A DNA stretch of 40,417 bases from Chitinophagaceae bacterium (GCA_019752045.1 JAIEMP010000002.1:1-40417); one strand, 5' to 3'. Shown: positions 16,083 to 24,746, counted from the first letter of the stretch. Numbers and translations are program-made. Notes: generated by a model from the letters alone, not told the origin.

Positions 16083-17048
16083 TTAAGCCACTCCTTTGAG
16101 CTTCTTTACTTCTGCAATCATCTTAGGTACAACATCAAATGCATCACCCACAATACCGTAATCTGCTGCTTTAAAAAATGGCGCTTCGGGGTCTTTATTA
16201 ATCACCACAATCACTTTGCTGCGGTTTACACCTGCTAAATGCTGAATGGCACCACTGATACCGATTGCTAAATATAAGTTGGGTGCAATAGAGCCACCTG
16301 TTTGTCCAACATGTTCGTGATGCGGGCGCCAATGTGCATCTGCAACTGCACGGCTACAGGCTGTAGCTGCACCAAGTAAACCTGCTAATTCTTCAATCAT
16401 ACCCCAGTTTTCAGGGCCCTTCAGTCCACGGCCGCCGCTCACTACTAATTCAGCTTCGCTTAACGGAACTTGTCCGGTTACCTTATTGGTTGCCGTTACT
16501 TTTACTTTAGCTGCATCCACATTGATGTTTGCTGCAACTACTTCAGCTGTTCCTTCACCTGCAATTGTTTGAAAAGAGTTGGGACTGATGGAGATGATCT
16601 TCATTGCTGTGTTTACGTTTATGTAAGCAAACGCTTTGCTGCTGAAGACTCCCTTCTTCACAACAAATCCTCCGGCTGTATTTGGCAAACCTACAGCACC
16701 TGCTACCAAACCGGCTTTCAATCTTGCACTCAATCTTGGAGCAACGGCTTTGCCTGTTAAGTTGTGCGATAATACAATCACTGTTGCGCCGCTTGCAGTG
16801 GCAACATCAGCAATAGCTTTTGTGTAGAGTTGTGCATCTACATGATTCAATGTGTCATTGGCAACATGATGTATTTTACTTACACCATATTTACCAAGGG
16901 CAGCAATATCATCTGCAACAGTTCCTAACAAAAGAGCTTCGGCTGCAGTGCCCAATTGTTTCGCTAACTGTGCACCATATGTTAGTGCTTCAAACGAAGA
17001 TTTTTTTACGTGGCCATCAGCAGAGTCTATAAAGATTAGAACAGACAT
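16083..17048 (-). CDS. etfA: electron transfer flavoprotein, alpha subunit
   Basis: EtfA binds FAD and, with EtfB, carries electrons from acyl-CoA and other dehydrogenases to the quinone pool. The 321-residue protein has the N-terminal ETF fold (SVLIFIDSADGHVKKSSFEAL) and the C-terminal FAD domain: VVSGGRGLKGPENWGMIEELAGLLGAATACSRAVAD, then VGQTGGSIAPNLYLAIGISGAIQHLAGV, then VVINKDPEAPFFKAADYGIVGD. All conserved stretches are present. It follows etfB on the minus strand after an 85-nt spacer holding repeats; the two are probably co-transcribed from the promoter at 17926-17959. Confidence 0.95.
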   Translation of the reverse strand: MSVLIFIDSADGHVKKSSFEALTYGAQLAKQLGTAAEALLLGTVADDIAALGKYGVSKIHHVANDTLNHVDAQLYTKAIADVATASGATVIVLSHNLTGKAVAPRLSARLKAGLVAGAVGLPNTAGGFVVKKGVFSSKAFAYINVNTAMKIISISPNSFQTIAGEGTAEVVAANINVDAAKVKVTATNKVTGQVPLSEAELVVSGGRGLKGPENWGMIEELAGLLGAATACSRAVADAHWRPHHEHVGQTGGSIAPNLYLAIGISGAIQHLAGVNRSKVIVVINKDPEAPFFKAADYGIVGDAFDVVPKMIAEVKKLKGVA

Positions 17049-17052
17049 ATAA

Positions 17053-17121
17053 TTTGAAAATTTGAAGATTTGAAAATTTGAAGATGAGAGTTTGACAGGT
17101 GGCTAATTTTGAAATTAGCCA
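17053..17121. repeat. 16-bp tandem repeat and 10-bp-arm palindrome in the etfB-etfA spacer
   Basis: TTTGAAAATTTGAAGA occurs twice in exact tandem (17053-17068, 17069-17084). Next to it TGGCTAATTT 17100-17109 and AAATTAGCCA 17112-17121 form a perfect palindrome with a 2-nt centre. The palindrome could be a hairpin in the etfBA mRNA and affect the ratio of the two subunits (inference). Confidence 0.7.
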
Positions 17122-17133
17122 ATTTTCAAATTC

Positions 17134-17877
17134 TCAAATTACTTTAGCTTCTTCATGAAGCCATCTCACCAGCTCTCCCACATTCTCTGCATCTACCAGT
17201 TTAACACCGGCTTTTGCAGGTGGTAGTTCAAATGATGAAACAGAAGTGAGTGCATCAACAGCTATCGGTTCGGCAACTTTCAAAGGTTTGGTGCGTGCAC
17301 CCATGATGCCTTTCATATTCGGAATGCGTTGCTCCGCCATCCCTTTCTGGCAGCTAACTACAACGGGCACACTAACCTCACAGGTTTCTTCACCACCTTC
17401 AATTTCACGGTTGATGGTAGCGGTAGTTCCGTTCAGTTCAAATTTTGTTGCAAGTGAAACATATGGTTGATCAAGCAATTCTGCAACCATGCCACCAATC
17501 GATGATCCATTGTAATCAATGGTTTCTTTACCGGTGAAGATTAAATCATAACCGCCTTGTTTAGCAACCTCAGCAATTTGCGAAGCAATATAAAAACTGT
17601 CGTGACTGTCGGCATTTACACGAATGGCTTCATCACCGCCCAGCGCAAGTGCTTTGCGGATGATGGGCTCTGTATCTGCAGCACCCACCGTAATTAAATG
17701 AATAATTGTTGAAGGATCTTTTTCTTTCAGTTCTATGGCACGAACCAGGGCATACCATTCGTCGTACGGATTGATGATCCATTGCACACCTTCCTGTACA
17801 AACTTTGTGTTGTTATCGGCGAAGGCTATTTTTGCCGTTGTGTCGGGTGTTTTGCTGATGCAAACTAAAATCTTCAT
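17134..17877 (-). CDS. etfB: electron transfer flavoprotein, beta subunit
   Basis: EtfB binds AMP and partners EtfA. The 247-residue protein shows MKILVCISKTPDTTAKIAF, VQWIINPYDEWYALVRAIELKE, the ADP/AMP-binding stretch DLIFTGKETIDYNGSSIGGMVAELLDQPYVS, and CQKGMAEQRIPNMKGIMGARTKPL near the recognition loop. The ATG at 17877 is 49 nt downstream of a very good -7 box. etfA follows. Confidence 0.95.
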   Translation of the reverse strand: MKILVCISKTPDTTAKIAFADNNTKFVQEGVQWIINPYDEWYALVRAIELKEKDPSTIIHLITVGAADTEPIIRKALALGGDEAIRVNADSHDSFYIASQIAEVAKQGGYDLIFTGKETIDYNGSSIGGMVAELLDQPYVSLATKFELNGTTATINREIEGGEETCEVSVPVVVSCQKGMAEQRIPNMKGIMGARTKPLKVAEPIAVDALTSVSSFELPPAKAGVKLVDAENVGELVRWLHEEAKVI

Positions 17878-17925
17878 GCAAGCGAATTTTGTATGAGGTT
17901 AAAAATGGTTGTTTATGCAACTATA

Positions 17926-17959
17926 CAAAGATAAAGCTTTGTGCTTCACGTCGGCAAAA
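17926..17959 (-). promoter_or_regulatory. promoter for the etfBA unit
   Basis: On the minus strand TTTTG (17955-17959) and TATCTTTG (17926-17933) are 21 nt apart, matching the Bacteroidota TTTG/TAnnTTTG pattern well. The predicted transcript start is near 17920, about 43 nt before the etfB ATG. Confidence 0.65.
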
Positions 17960-17983
17960 TTGTAGTAAAAAATATTCACATCC

Positions 17984-18295
17984 ATGAGCAGAATTGAACA
18001 GATTGTTGAATTTTTAAAAGCCAGTCCCAACGACAGCTTTTTAAAACATGCACTGGCGCTTGAACACATAAAGCTTGGAGATGATGAAACTGCACGAAAC
18101 GTATTTGAAGAAGTGCTGACAAATGACCCGGGTTATGTGGGTTCTTATTATCACCTTGGGAAATTATTTGAGCGACTGGGTGAAAATAATAAAGCAATTG
18201 AATGGTATGAGAAAGGAATGGAGGTGGCAAAGGAAAAAGGAGAGCAGCATGCATTGGGAGAGTTAAGAGGGGCGTTGGAAGAGTTGACGTTTTAA
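17984..18295 (+). CDS. small TPR-repeat protein
   Basis: The 103-residue protein consists of about two and a half tetratricopeptide repeats: LKHALALEHIKLGDDETARNVFEEVLTNDPG, then VGSYYHLGKLFERLGENNKAIEWYEKGMEVAKEKG. No signal peptide, so cytoplasmic; likely a protein-interaction adaptor. It is divergent from etfB across a 106-nt spacer. The partner is unknown. Confidence 0.8.
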   Translation: MSRIEQIVEFLKASPNDSFLKHALALEHIKLGDDETARNVFEEVLTNDPGYVGSYYHLGKLFERLGENNKAIEWYEKGMEVAKEKGEQHALGELRGALEELTF

Positions 18296-18400
18296 TGATT
18301 TTTATTTGAGAGTAATTCTTTTCATTGATATTTAAACTTGTTCAGATAATCTTTTAATGTCCAATAGCTCAATTAAATTAAGTAAGCACAAATCTCAAAA

Positions 18401-19486
18401 ATGAAAAAAGCTAAACATAATGTATTATTTAAATTCTTTTGGGGATTGTTGCTGTTATTAGCAGGTTTTTCTCTTGGCTACTACTATTTTATTTATGTTA
18501 AAGTACAAGGTTTGGGAAAAGATGTATTTTTTGTTTATAAAGTACTGGTAGGGTTAACAACCGGATGGGGGCTTATATTATTTCTTACAAATCTTTTTAT
18601 TTTAATGGTTTATTTGTATGCAAAGTTTTTTAATAAGCAGATGATTGAGCAAAAACCAGATAAGCTAATGTCGAATGCTTTTTTTTGGTGGGATGCTTTT
18701 GATTTGTCTAAAGTTTATAAAAAGCTCTATCCAAAAAGTAAAAATGGATATTTGAAATATGTAAATAAGCATTTTTCATTTCTTGAAAATACCTACAAAT
18801 ATCAGTTTAGTTTTCTGACGATTAAAAGTGAAAAAAGCCATACGGGTGAGTATATTGTTTACAGGTATACTCACTCTAAGTTTAGAAAACAAATTTTCAT
18901 TCTTGCCAGTGGTTACAATGAATCCTTCCAATGCTTTATTACAAAGAATACAAATGATTTAATGAACGCTTTCACTAACAGGCAATCCTGGTTGAGTGTA
19001 GCAGAACTCTTTGATTTTAAGAAAAAGGAAAAGAATGCTTTTTTAGCTCTGCAAGATAGCATTACAGATGATTATCCTTTTAACCAATTACTGGCAATAA
19101 AGGTTTGTTTGAAAAGTTCAATCGATATTTTAGAAACCGATTATTGGCCGGTTACTCCATTAAATGAAATTTATTTTCTAACAGCACCACATCATACAGT
19201 TTCGTTATGGAAACAACATTTTATTTTTCTTGAAAACGAATTTGGCTTTATCCTTTCTAAAGATTCAACCAGGTTATTGCCGTTTGAGGATGATTATGAT
19301 GAAAAGACTCTAACTTATAAATTTAAAGACCAAAAAGTTTGTTTATATGAGAGTGGTGAGAATGAAGAAAATGCTAATTGGTCTTTGTCAATTTATTCTG
19401 ACTTAAACTCTAATTCTTCTTCAGGTAAAGGTTCAATACTGGATAGTAAAGAGAAGATCGAACAGATGATTAGGAAATCGATATAA
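18401..19486 (+). CDS. membrane protein of unknown function, two N-terminal helices
   Basis: The gene is not recognised. The 361-residue product starts with two hydrophobic segments (about 10-33, VLFKFFWGLLLLLAGFSLGY; about 45-72, VLVGLTTGWGLILFLTNLFILMV). A long soluble part follows, rich in Lys, Phe and aromatic residues (FFWWDAFDLSKVYKKLYPKSKNG), ending in a Ser/Asn-rich stretch. No catalytic motif is seen. The coding DNA is markedly AT-rich compared with the neighbouring tilS, which suggests a recent or variable gene. Its stop touches the start region of tilS (ATG at 19508), so the two are likely in one transcript. Confidence 0.7.
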   Translation: MKKAKHNVLFKFFWGLLLLLAGFSLGYYYFIYVKVQGLGKDVFFVYKVLVGLTTGWGLILFLTNLFILMVYLYAKFFNKQMIEQKPDKLMSNAFFWWDAFDLSKVYKKLYPKSKNGYLKYVNKHFSFLENTYKYQFSFLTIKSEKSHTGEYIVYRYTHSKFRKQIFILASGYNESFQCFITKNTNDLMNAFTNRQSWLSVAELFDFKKKEKNAFLALQDSITDDYPFNQLLAIKVCLKSSIDILETDYWPVTPLNEIYFLTAPHHTVSLWKQHFIFLENEFGFILSKDSTRLLPFEDDYDEKTLTYKFKDQKVCLYESGENEENANWSLSIYSDLNSNSSSGKGSILDSKEKIEQMIRKSI

Positions 19487-19507
19487 TTGAGAATGGTTTT
19501 CATGGAC

Positions 19508-20899
19508 ATGCTACAAAAATTTCAACTTTTCATTTCTAAGCAAAATCTTTTTCCAAAAGATGCATACTTGCTAATTGCCGTAAGCGGCGGCGTGGATAGT
19601 ATTGTATTAACGGATCTTTGTTATAAAGCAGGTTACAAATTCACTATTGCCCATTGTAATTTTCAATTAAGAGGCGGGGAGAGTGATGCAGATGAAATAT
19701 TTGTAAGATCATTAGGAGAGAAGTACAAGGTTGAAGTACTGGTAAAGAAATTTGAAACGGAAGAATATGCTGCAGCAAACAAACTGTCGATCCAGGAGGC
19801 AGCAAGAGCATTGAGGTATACATGGTTTGAAGAACTGATGAATCGTCAGACGCCCTCGTCGGACGAACTAAATGAACGAAGATCTTTATCCCGTCCGACG
19901 AGGGCGTCTGACGTGGCGTGCTTGCTCACCGCCCACCATGCCGACGATAACATCGAAACGCTGCTCATGAATTTCTTTCGTGGTACCGGTTTGCATGGAT
20001 TAACAGGTATTCCTGTTGCCAATGGGCACGTGAAACGTCCATTGCTGTCGTTTACAAAACAAGAGTTGCTGGCTTATGCACAGGAACATCAACTGAAGTT
20101 CAGGGAAGATGCATCAAACCGTTCTTCCAAATACACACGCAATTTTTTTCGTAACGAATTGATTCCTGCTATCAGTAAAGTGTATCCGCAGGTGAATGAA
20201 AATCTGCAGGATAATATCAACCGGTTTAAAGAGATTGAACAACTGTATCAATTATCAACACAAAAGCTCATCCAAAAACTATGTAAGCAAAAAGGAGCAG
20301 AGCTGCATATTCCGGTAAAGCAACTGATGGAGTATAAAAACAGAGCGTTGATTTATGAAATCATTCATCCCTTTGGATTTTCTGAAAAACAGATTGATGA
20401 AGTGCAGAAACTGGCTGACAGTGATTCAGGAAAATACATGGATGCAGCTTCAATGAAGTTTCGCCTTATTAAACACCGGCATTGGTTTATTATTGCTCCT
20501 GTTATTTCTACCGTGGCGCAAACTATTGTGATTGAAAAAAGCAATCAGGAAGTTGACTATGAATCAGGTCAGTTGACTATAGAGAAATTATCAATCAACA
20601 ATCATCAGTTATCAACTTCTCAAACTATTGCAACAATGGATGCATCTAAAATTCAATTTCCGTTGTTGTTACGCAAATACAAACAGGGTGATTATTTCTA
20701 TCCGTTAGGGATGAAAAAGAAAAAGAAAGTCGCCCGTTTCCTGATTGATCAGAAATTATCTAAAACGGATAAAGAAAAAATATGGGTGCTTGAAAGTAAT
20801 CAGCGCATTGTCTGGGTTGTAGGGCAACGCATTGATGATCGTTTTAAAATCACCCCATCAACAAAAGCGGTTCTAAAAATCAATCTTATCTCAGGCTGA
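19508..20899 (+). CDS. tilS: tRNA(Ile)-lysidine synthase, with in-frame palindromic insertion
   Basis: TilS makes lysidine at C34 of tRNA-Ile(CAU), so AUA is read as Ile. The 463-residue protein has the PP-loop SGGVDSIVL (residues 26-34), HCNFQLRGGESDADE, LLTAHHADDNIETLLMNFFRGTGLHGLTGI and, at the C terminus, LLRKYKQGDYFYPLGMKKKKKVARFLIDQKL. Residues about 113-136, between RYTWFEELMN and CLLTAHHADDN, come from a 70-bp palindromic insertion. A second variable stretch (QEVDYESGQLTIEKLSINNHQLSTS) is also built on short repeats. Starts at 19493, 19502 and 19508 are possible; 19508 gives the usual MLQKFQLFI opening. Confidence 0.92.
   Translation: MLQKFQLFISKQNLFPKDAYLLIAVSGGVDSIVLTDLCYKAGYKFTIAHCNFQLRGGESDADEIFVRSLGEKYKVEVLVKKFETEEYAAANKLSIQEAARALRYTWFEELMNRQTPSSDELNERRSLSRPTRASDVACLLTAHHADDNIETLLMNFFRGTGLHGLTGIPVANGHVKRPLLSFTKQELLAYAQEHQLKFREDASNRSSKYTRNFFRNELIPAISKVYPQVNENLQDNINRFKEIEQLYQLSTQKLIQKLCKQKGAELHIPVKQLMEYKNRALIYEIIHPFGFSEKQIDEVQKLADSDSGKYMDAASMKFRLIKHRHWFIIAPVISTVAQTIVIEKSNQEVDYESGQLTIEKLSINNHQLSTSQTIATMDASKIQFPLLLRKYKQGDYFYPLGMKKKKKVARFLIDQKLSKTDKEKIWVLESNQRIVWVVGQRIDDRFKITPSTKAVLKINLISG
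19844..19913. repeat. perfect 22-bp-arm palindromic element inside tilS
   Basis: The arm at 19844-19865 (starts CGTCAGACGCCCTCG) is the exact reverse complement of 19892-19913, with a 26-nt loop. It lies wholly inside the tilS reading frame and adds about 24 residues. The CGTCTGACG core also occurs in the spacer hairpin at 7764-7790. Confidence 0.9.
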
Positions 20900-20938
20900 A
20901 ACCCGGATGCATCAACTGAAGTATTTACAGAGATTTTT

Positions 20939-21589
20939 TTAGCTATTAATGATAAACAAAAATCTTGGATGCTTTAATTGTTCTAGGAAAATATTTATTA
21001 CTCTTGGATCAAGGGCTATAGTTGCCAAAACTCCATAGATGGCTCCCCAAAGATGGGCGCTGTGATTAACATTGTCACCGCCACGACGGTCCATGTAAAT
21101 TGTAAATCCAATATACAGTACAGCAAAAACAATTGCTGGCATAGGGATAAAGAAGACACCAATAACATTCCAAGGGTCAAATAAAATTGAGGCAAAAATT
21201 ATTGAAGAAACAGCTCCTGAAGCTCCTAAACTTCTATATTGATAATTATCTCTATGTCTTATATAAGAAGGCACCTCTGAAACTATTATTGCTATTAAAT
21301 AAAATAAAATGAAACCCAGTTTTCCGATCTTAAATACAAAGTAATCTTCTAAACTCATTCCATCAATGATAAGAGCCCTTGAAAAAAAATATAGAGCAAT
21401 CATATTAAAGGCAAGATGCATTATATCAGCATGAATAAAACCAGAAGTAATAAAACGATAAAACTGTTTTTTTTCTTTGATCATCGGCGGCCAGAAAATT
21501 AAATCATTAATGATCTTTTCGCTGTTAAATGCTGTAAAGGAAACAATACAGGTAATAATGATAATGGCCAGAGTAATTGTAAATTCCAT
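20939..21589 (-). CDS. rhomboid-family intramembrane serine protease
   Basis: The 216-residue polytopic protein has the rhomboid signs in order: FYRFITSGFIHADIMHLAFNMIALYFF (loop and second helix), LGASGAVSSIIFA with catalytic Ser124, and NHSAHLWGAIYGV with catalytic His179. The dyad is intact. It cleaves single-pass substrates within the inner membrane; the substrate is unknown. The ATG at 21589 begins directly with a hydrophobic first helix. It is convergent with tilS. Confidence 0.88.
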   Translation of the reverse strand: MEFTITLAIIIITCIVSFTAFNSEKIINDLIFWPPMIKEKKQFYRFITSGFIHADIMHLAFNMIALYFFSRALIIDGMSLEDYFVFKIGKLGFILFYLIAIIVSEVPSYIRHRDNYQYRSLGASGAVSSIIFASILFDPWNVIGVFFIPMPAIVFAVLYIGFTIYMDRRGGDNVNHSAHLWGAIYGVLATIALDPRVINIFLEQLKHPRFLFIINS

Positions 21590-21633
21590 TGAATAAATGT
21601 AGATGCTTAAGTTTAAAAAGAAAAATTAAAAAG

Positions 21634-21679
21634 ATGAGTGATCAGTGATGAGTGATGAGTAATGAGTGATCAGTGATGA
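21634..21679. repeat. TGAGTGATCAG tandem repeats
   Basis: ATGAGTGATCAGTGATGA occurs at 21634-21651 and 21662-21679 with more TGAGTGATGAG between. This heptad-based spacer repeat lies between the rhomboid gene and rlmH. A related GTGAGT repeat is inside ispE. Confidence 0.7.
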
Positions 21680-21713
21680 ATAAGGCGCAACCGCCGTACT
21701 TCAAACCTCTTAC

Positions 21714-22187
21714 TTAACTATGATGATACTTCTCATTCCGGTTTATACTGCAGGCCCTGTACAGCTGTTCAGCAAGGATCAACCGCACCAACTGATGCGG
21801 AAATACCAACTGCGACAAACTCCATTTATAATTCGCCCTCTTCATCACCGCTTCATCAATTCCATAAGCACCGCCAATTAAGAACACCAGATTCTTAGTG
21901 CTTTCATTGCTGCGCTTCATGATAAAATCGGCTAAGCCTTCACTGCTCATCTGTTTGCCCCGTTCGTCTAACGCAACTAAGTAATCATCTTTCTGCAGCC
22001 AATCAAGAATCATTTCTCCCTCTTTCTTTTTCAGATCTGCTTCACTTAACGAGCCTGCGTTTTTGGGAGCGGGAAGTATGCTCCACTCAACAGGGTAGTA
22101 ATTAGAGATGCGTTTAGTGAATTCTTCCACACCGGGTTTTATATATGCTTCATGTGCTTTACCAACACTGCAGAATCTGATTTTCAT
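21714..22187 (-). CDS. rlmH: 23S rRNA (pseudouridine1915-N3)-methyltransferase
   Basis: RlmH is a SPOUT methyltransferase acting on helix 69 of 23S rRNA. The 157-residue protein (ATG 22187) has the usual family length and shows MKIRFCSVGKAHEAYIKPGVEEFTKRI, LVALDERGKQMSSEGLADF, LVFLIGGAYGIDEAVMKRA for the SAM knot, and FPHQLVRLILAEQLYRACSINRNEKYHH at the C terminus. A frame starting 9 codons earlier was rejected because the family begins MKI. It is divergent from the amidohydrolase gene, 67 nt apart. Confidence 0.95.
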   Translation of the reverse strand: MKIRFCSVGKAHEAYIKPGVEEFTKRISNYYPVEWSILPAPKNAGSLSEADLKKKEGEMILDWLQKDDYLVALDERGKQMSSEGLADFIMKRSNESTKNLVFLIGGAYGIDEAVMKRANYKWSLSQLVFPHQLVRLILAEQLYRACSINRNEKYHHS

Positions 22188-22203
22188 AATTGAGTTATAA
22201 AAG

Positions 22204-22237
22204 TTGAATCCCAATCAACCAATTGTTTGTAAATTTC
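22204..22237 (+). promoter_or_regulatory. candidate promoter for the amidohydrolase gene
   Basis: TTG at 22204-22206 and TAAATTTC at 22230-22237 (7 of 8 to TAnnTTTG) are 23 nt apart, ahead of the ATG at 22255 in the divergent spacer with rlmH. Confidence 0.35.
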
Positions 22238-22254
22238 GGAATAACACAACAACT

Positions 22255-23832
22255 ATGAGATTATTTTCTGTTGCAATTGCATGCCTGCTTTACTGTTCTG
22301 TTTCTTTTGCACAGGTTGCAAAAGCTCCCGTTAAAAAGGAAGGCGAGGGGCCTTACACTCAACTGATCCTTCGTGGCGTGATGATGATCAATGGTACCGG
22401 TGCACCGCCTACAGGCCCCATGGATATTGTGATTGAGAACAACCGCATTGTGCAAATTGCAGGAGTGGGCAGTGGTATTCCCGTTAATGATGGCAGCCGT
22501 CCGAAATTAAAAGCAGGCGGCAAAGAGCTTTTGCTCGAAGGTCATTATGTAATGCCGGGCTTTATTGATATGCACGGACATATTGGTGGCACAGGACAAG
22601 GAGCAAATGCAGAATATGTGTTCAAGTTGTGGATGGCGCATGGCATCACTACCATCCGTGACCCATCTTGTGGTAACGGTCTCGATTGGGTGCTGGAAGA
22701 AAAACGGTTAAGTGCAGAAAATAAAATTACTGCTCCACGCATATATGCATACACAGCGTTTGGACAAGGAAGCAATCAACCCATTGTTACCGGTGAACAA
22801 GCCATTGCATGGGTAAGAGAAAATGCACAGAAGGGTGCAGATGGGATTAAATTTTTTGGTGCTTCACCAGTTGTGATGGATGCAGCATTAAGAGAAAATA
22901 AAAAACTGGGATTACGCAGTTGCTGTCATCATGCGCAAATGGATGTGGCACGTTGGAATGTTGTAAACTCAGCACGTGCCGGGTTAACTTCAATGGAGCA
23001 TTGGTATGGTTTGCCCGAAGCATTGTTCACCAATAAAACCGTACAGGATTTTCCGCTCAATTATAATTACAGTAATGAACAGGATCGTTTTGCAGAAGCC
23101 GGTCGTTTATGGAAACAGGCTGCATCGCCTTACAGCGAACATTGGAATAAAGTAATGAATGAATTGCTGAGTCTTGATTTTACATTAGATCCCACATTTA
23201 ATATTTATGATGCCAACCGTGATCTGATGCGTGCAAGAAGAGCTGAGTGGCACGAAACTTATACACTGCCATCACTTTGGAAATTTTATGAACCAAGCAA
23301 AATTTCGCACGGAAGTTACTGGCATAGCTGGGGTACAGAACAGGAAGTAAGCTGGAAAGAAAATTATCGTTTGTGGATGACCTTTGTAAACGAATACAAG
23401 AATCGTGGCGGCCGTGTAACTACAGGAAGTGATAACGGCTTTATTTATCAAACCTATGGCTTTGGTTATATCCGTGAACTGGAGTTGTTGCGTGAAGCTG
23501 GTTTTCATCCATTAGAAGTGATTCGTTCTGCAACATTGTTTGGTGCACAGGCTTTAGGGATGGAAAAAGATTTGGGAAGTATTGAGGTTGGTAAGTTGGC
23601 CGACATTGTGGTGGTTGATGTAAACCCGCTTGAAAACCTGCAACTGCTTTATGGAACAGGTGCTATTCGTTTAACAGCTGATAATAAAGTGATCCGTGCA
23701 GGTGGTGTGAAGTATACGATCAAAGATGGTATTGTGTACGATTCAAAAAAATTATTGAATGATGTAAAGCTGATGGTGGATGAAGAAAAAAAGAAAACCG
23801 GCTGGCAATTAAGGCAGCCGGGTGTTGAATAA
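22255..23832 (+). CDS. exported amidohydrolase (metal-dependent hydrolase superfamily)
   Basis: The 525-residue protein begins with a signal peptide (MRLFSVAIACLLYCSVSFAQ). Metal ligands of the superfamily are visible: GFIDMHGHIG (His107, His109), GADGIKFFGAS with a possible bridging Lys, SCCHHAQMDVARWN and GLTSMEHWYG for the two later His, and TTGSDNGF for the Asp. The end ALGMEKDLGSIEVGKLADIVVVDVNPLEN is the usual flank of the composite sheet. It resembles imidazolonepropionase-like and prolidase-like enzymes of Bacteroidota; the substrate is undetermined. A longer frame from 22204 lacks a leader peptide. It is convergent with the gene ending at 23850. Confidence 0.85.
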   Translation: MRLFSVAIACLLYCSVSFAQVAKAPVKKEGEGPYTQLILRGVMMINGTGAPPTGPMDIVIENNRIVQIAGVGSGIPVNDGSRPKLKAGGKELLLEGHYVMPGFIDMHGHIGGTGQGANAEYVFKLWMAHGITTIRDPSCGNGLDWVLEEKRLSAENKITAPRIYAYTAFGQGSNQPIVTGEQAIAWVRENAQKGADGIKFFGASPVVMDAALRENKKLGLRSCCHHAQMDVARWNVVNSARAGLTSMEHWYGLPEALFTNKTVQDFPLNYNYSNEQDRFAEAGRLWKQAASPYSEHWNKVMNELLSLDFTLDPTFNIYDANRDLMRARRAEWHETYTLPSLWKFYEPSKISHGSYWHSWGTEQEVSWKENYRLWMTFVNEYKNRGGRVTTGSDNGFIYQTYGFGYIRELELLREAGFHPLEVIRSATLFGAQALGMEKDLGSIEVGKLADIVVVDVNPLENLQLLYGTGAIRLTADNKVIRAGGVKYTIKDGIVYDSKKLLNDVKLMVDEEKKKTGWQLRQPGVE

Positions 23833-23849
23833 ATTAATGATCAGGAAAA

Positions 23850-24746
23850 TTACTCGATGTGATAATCTTTCTTAAACGCATCGAGTGTTTTCTGATACAG
23901 CTCCATATCCGGACTTAGTTGCGATGCTTTTTTATAATACTGATAAGCTTCTGAATAAAACCTTGCAGACTCAAGTAAGAAACCAAGTCGGAAGCTTTCC
24001 TCGGCTTCTGTTTCAGGTGAATTCTTTGCTGCAATAAATCTGTTGACTAATTTTTCGTACGACGGCTTATCCCATTTGATCAATATTCTTGTTTCAGTAT
24101 TTTCTTCATCTTTAGCTTTCAGCGTCCAGGTATAAGGTTGGTTGATTTTTAATTTATCTGAAAAATCAGGAATGTTAATGAATGTAGCACCCTTAATGTT
24201 TTTTTGAAAAACCGGTTTTGTATCATCCAAAAGCTGGAAATCAAATTCTGTAACATCACTGTAGCATTTCCATGAAATCGGGAATTCACCATTATAGTAA
24301 TTGATGGTATCCAGTCTTGAATCAACCCAAATACTGATATTGGTGCGGCTTACCGCTCCAAGGTTGTTCATATAAGATTTGCGGTTCTTTTCGGGAGATC
24401 CTTTAGGAGTAGTTAACTGGTTCCAGATAAACTTTAAATAGTTGGAGGTAATGGAACTTTTGTTTACCAAACAGGAGTCTTTAAATTGGGTCATATTATA
24501 AGTGCCCGGTTTTACAACAGAAAACAAACTGTTTTCATTACAGATAATACTCACCAATGAGTTTTGTCCTACAATGATCTTCGATCTGTCATTCAGCAAT
24601 TTGCCAATCTGCGCTTTAGAACTTTTATCGTCTTCACTTACAGTAACGGTTCCTTTTACTGAATAAATTAAGAATGAATTAGGCTTCTGAGCTAAAAGTC
24701 CTGTACTGATGAAAAGGAAAACGAGAAGCGTTTGAATACGTTTCAT
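23850..24746 (-). CDS. exported FecR-like protein with a C-terminal TPR
   Basis: The 298-residue product starts at the ATG at 24746 with a signal peptide (KRIQTLLVFLFISTGLLAQ). Residues about 25-85 resemble a FecR fold (FLIYSVKGTVTVSEDDKSSKAQIGKLLNDRSKIIVGQNSLVSII). A beta-rich middle (FPISWKCYSDVTEFDFQLLDD) and a TPR-like helix pair (FRLGFLLESARFYSEAYQYYKKASQLSPDMELY) follow. It sits one base after the stop of the CHASE2 gene, so the two are coupled. A longer frame reaching into that gene was rejected. Together they look like a membrane sensor plus a periplasmic partner. The exact role is unknown. Confidence 0.7.
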   Translation of the reverse strand: MKRIQTLLVFLFISTGLLAQKPNSFLIYSVKGTVTVSEDDKSSKAQIGKLLNDRSKIIVGQNSLVSIICNENSLFSVVKPGTYNMTQFKDSCLVNKSSITSNYLKFIWNQLTTPKGSPEKNRKSYMNNLGAVSRTNISIWVDSRLDTINYYNGEFPISWKCYSDVTEFDFQLLDDTKPVFQKNIKGATFINIPDFSDKLKINQPYTWTLKAKDEENTETRILIKWDKPSYEKLVNRFIAAKNSPETEAEESFRLGFLLESARFYSEAYQYYKKASQLSPDMELYQKTLDAFKKDYHIE

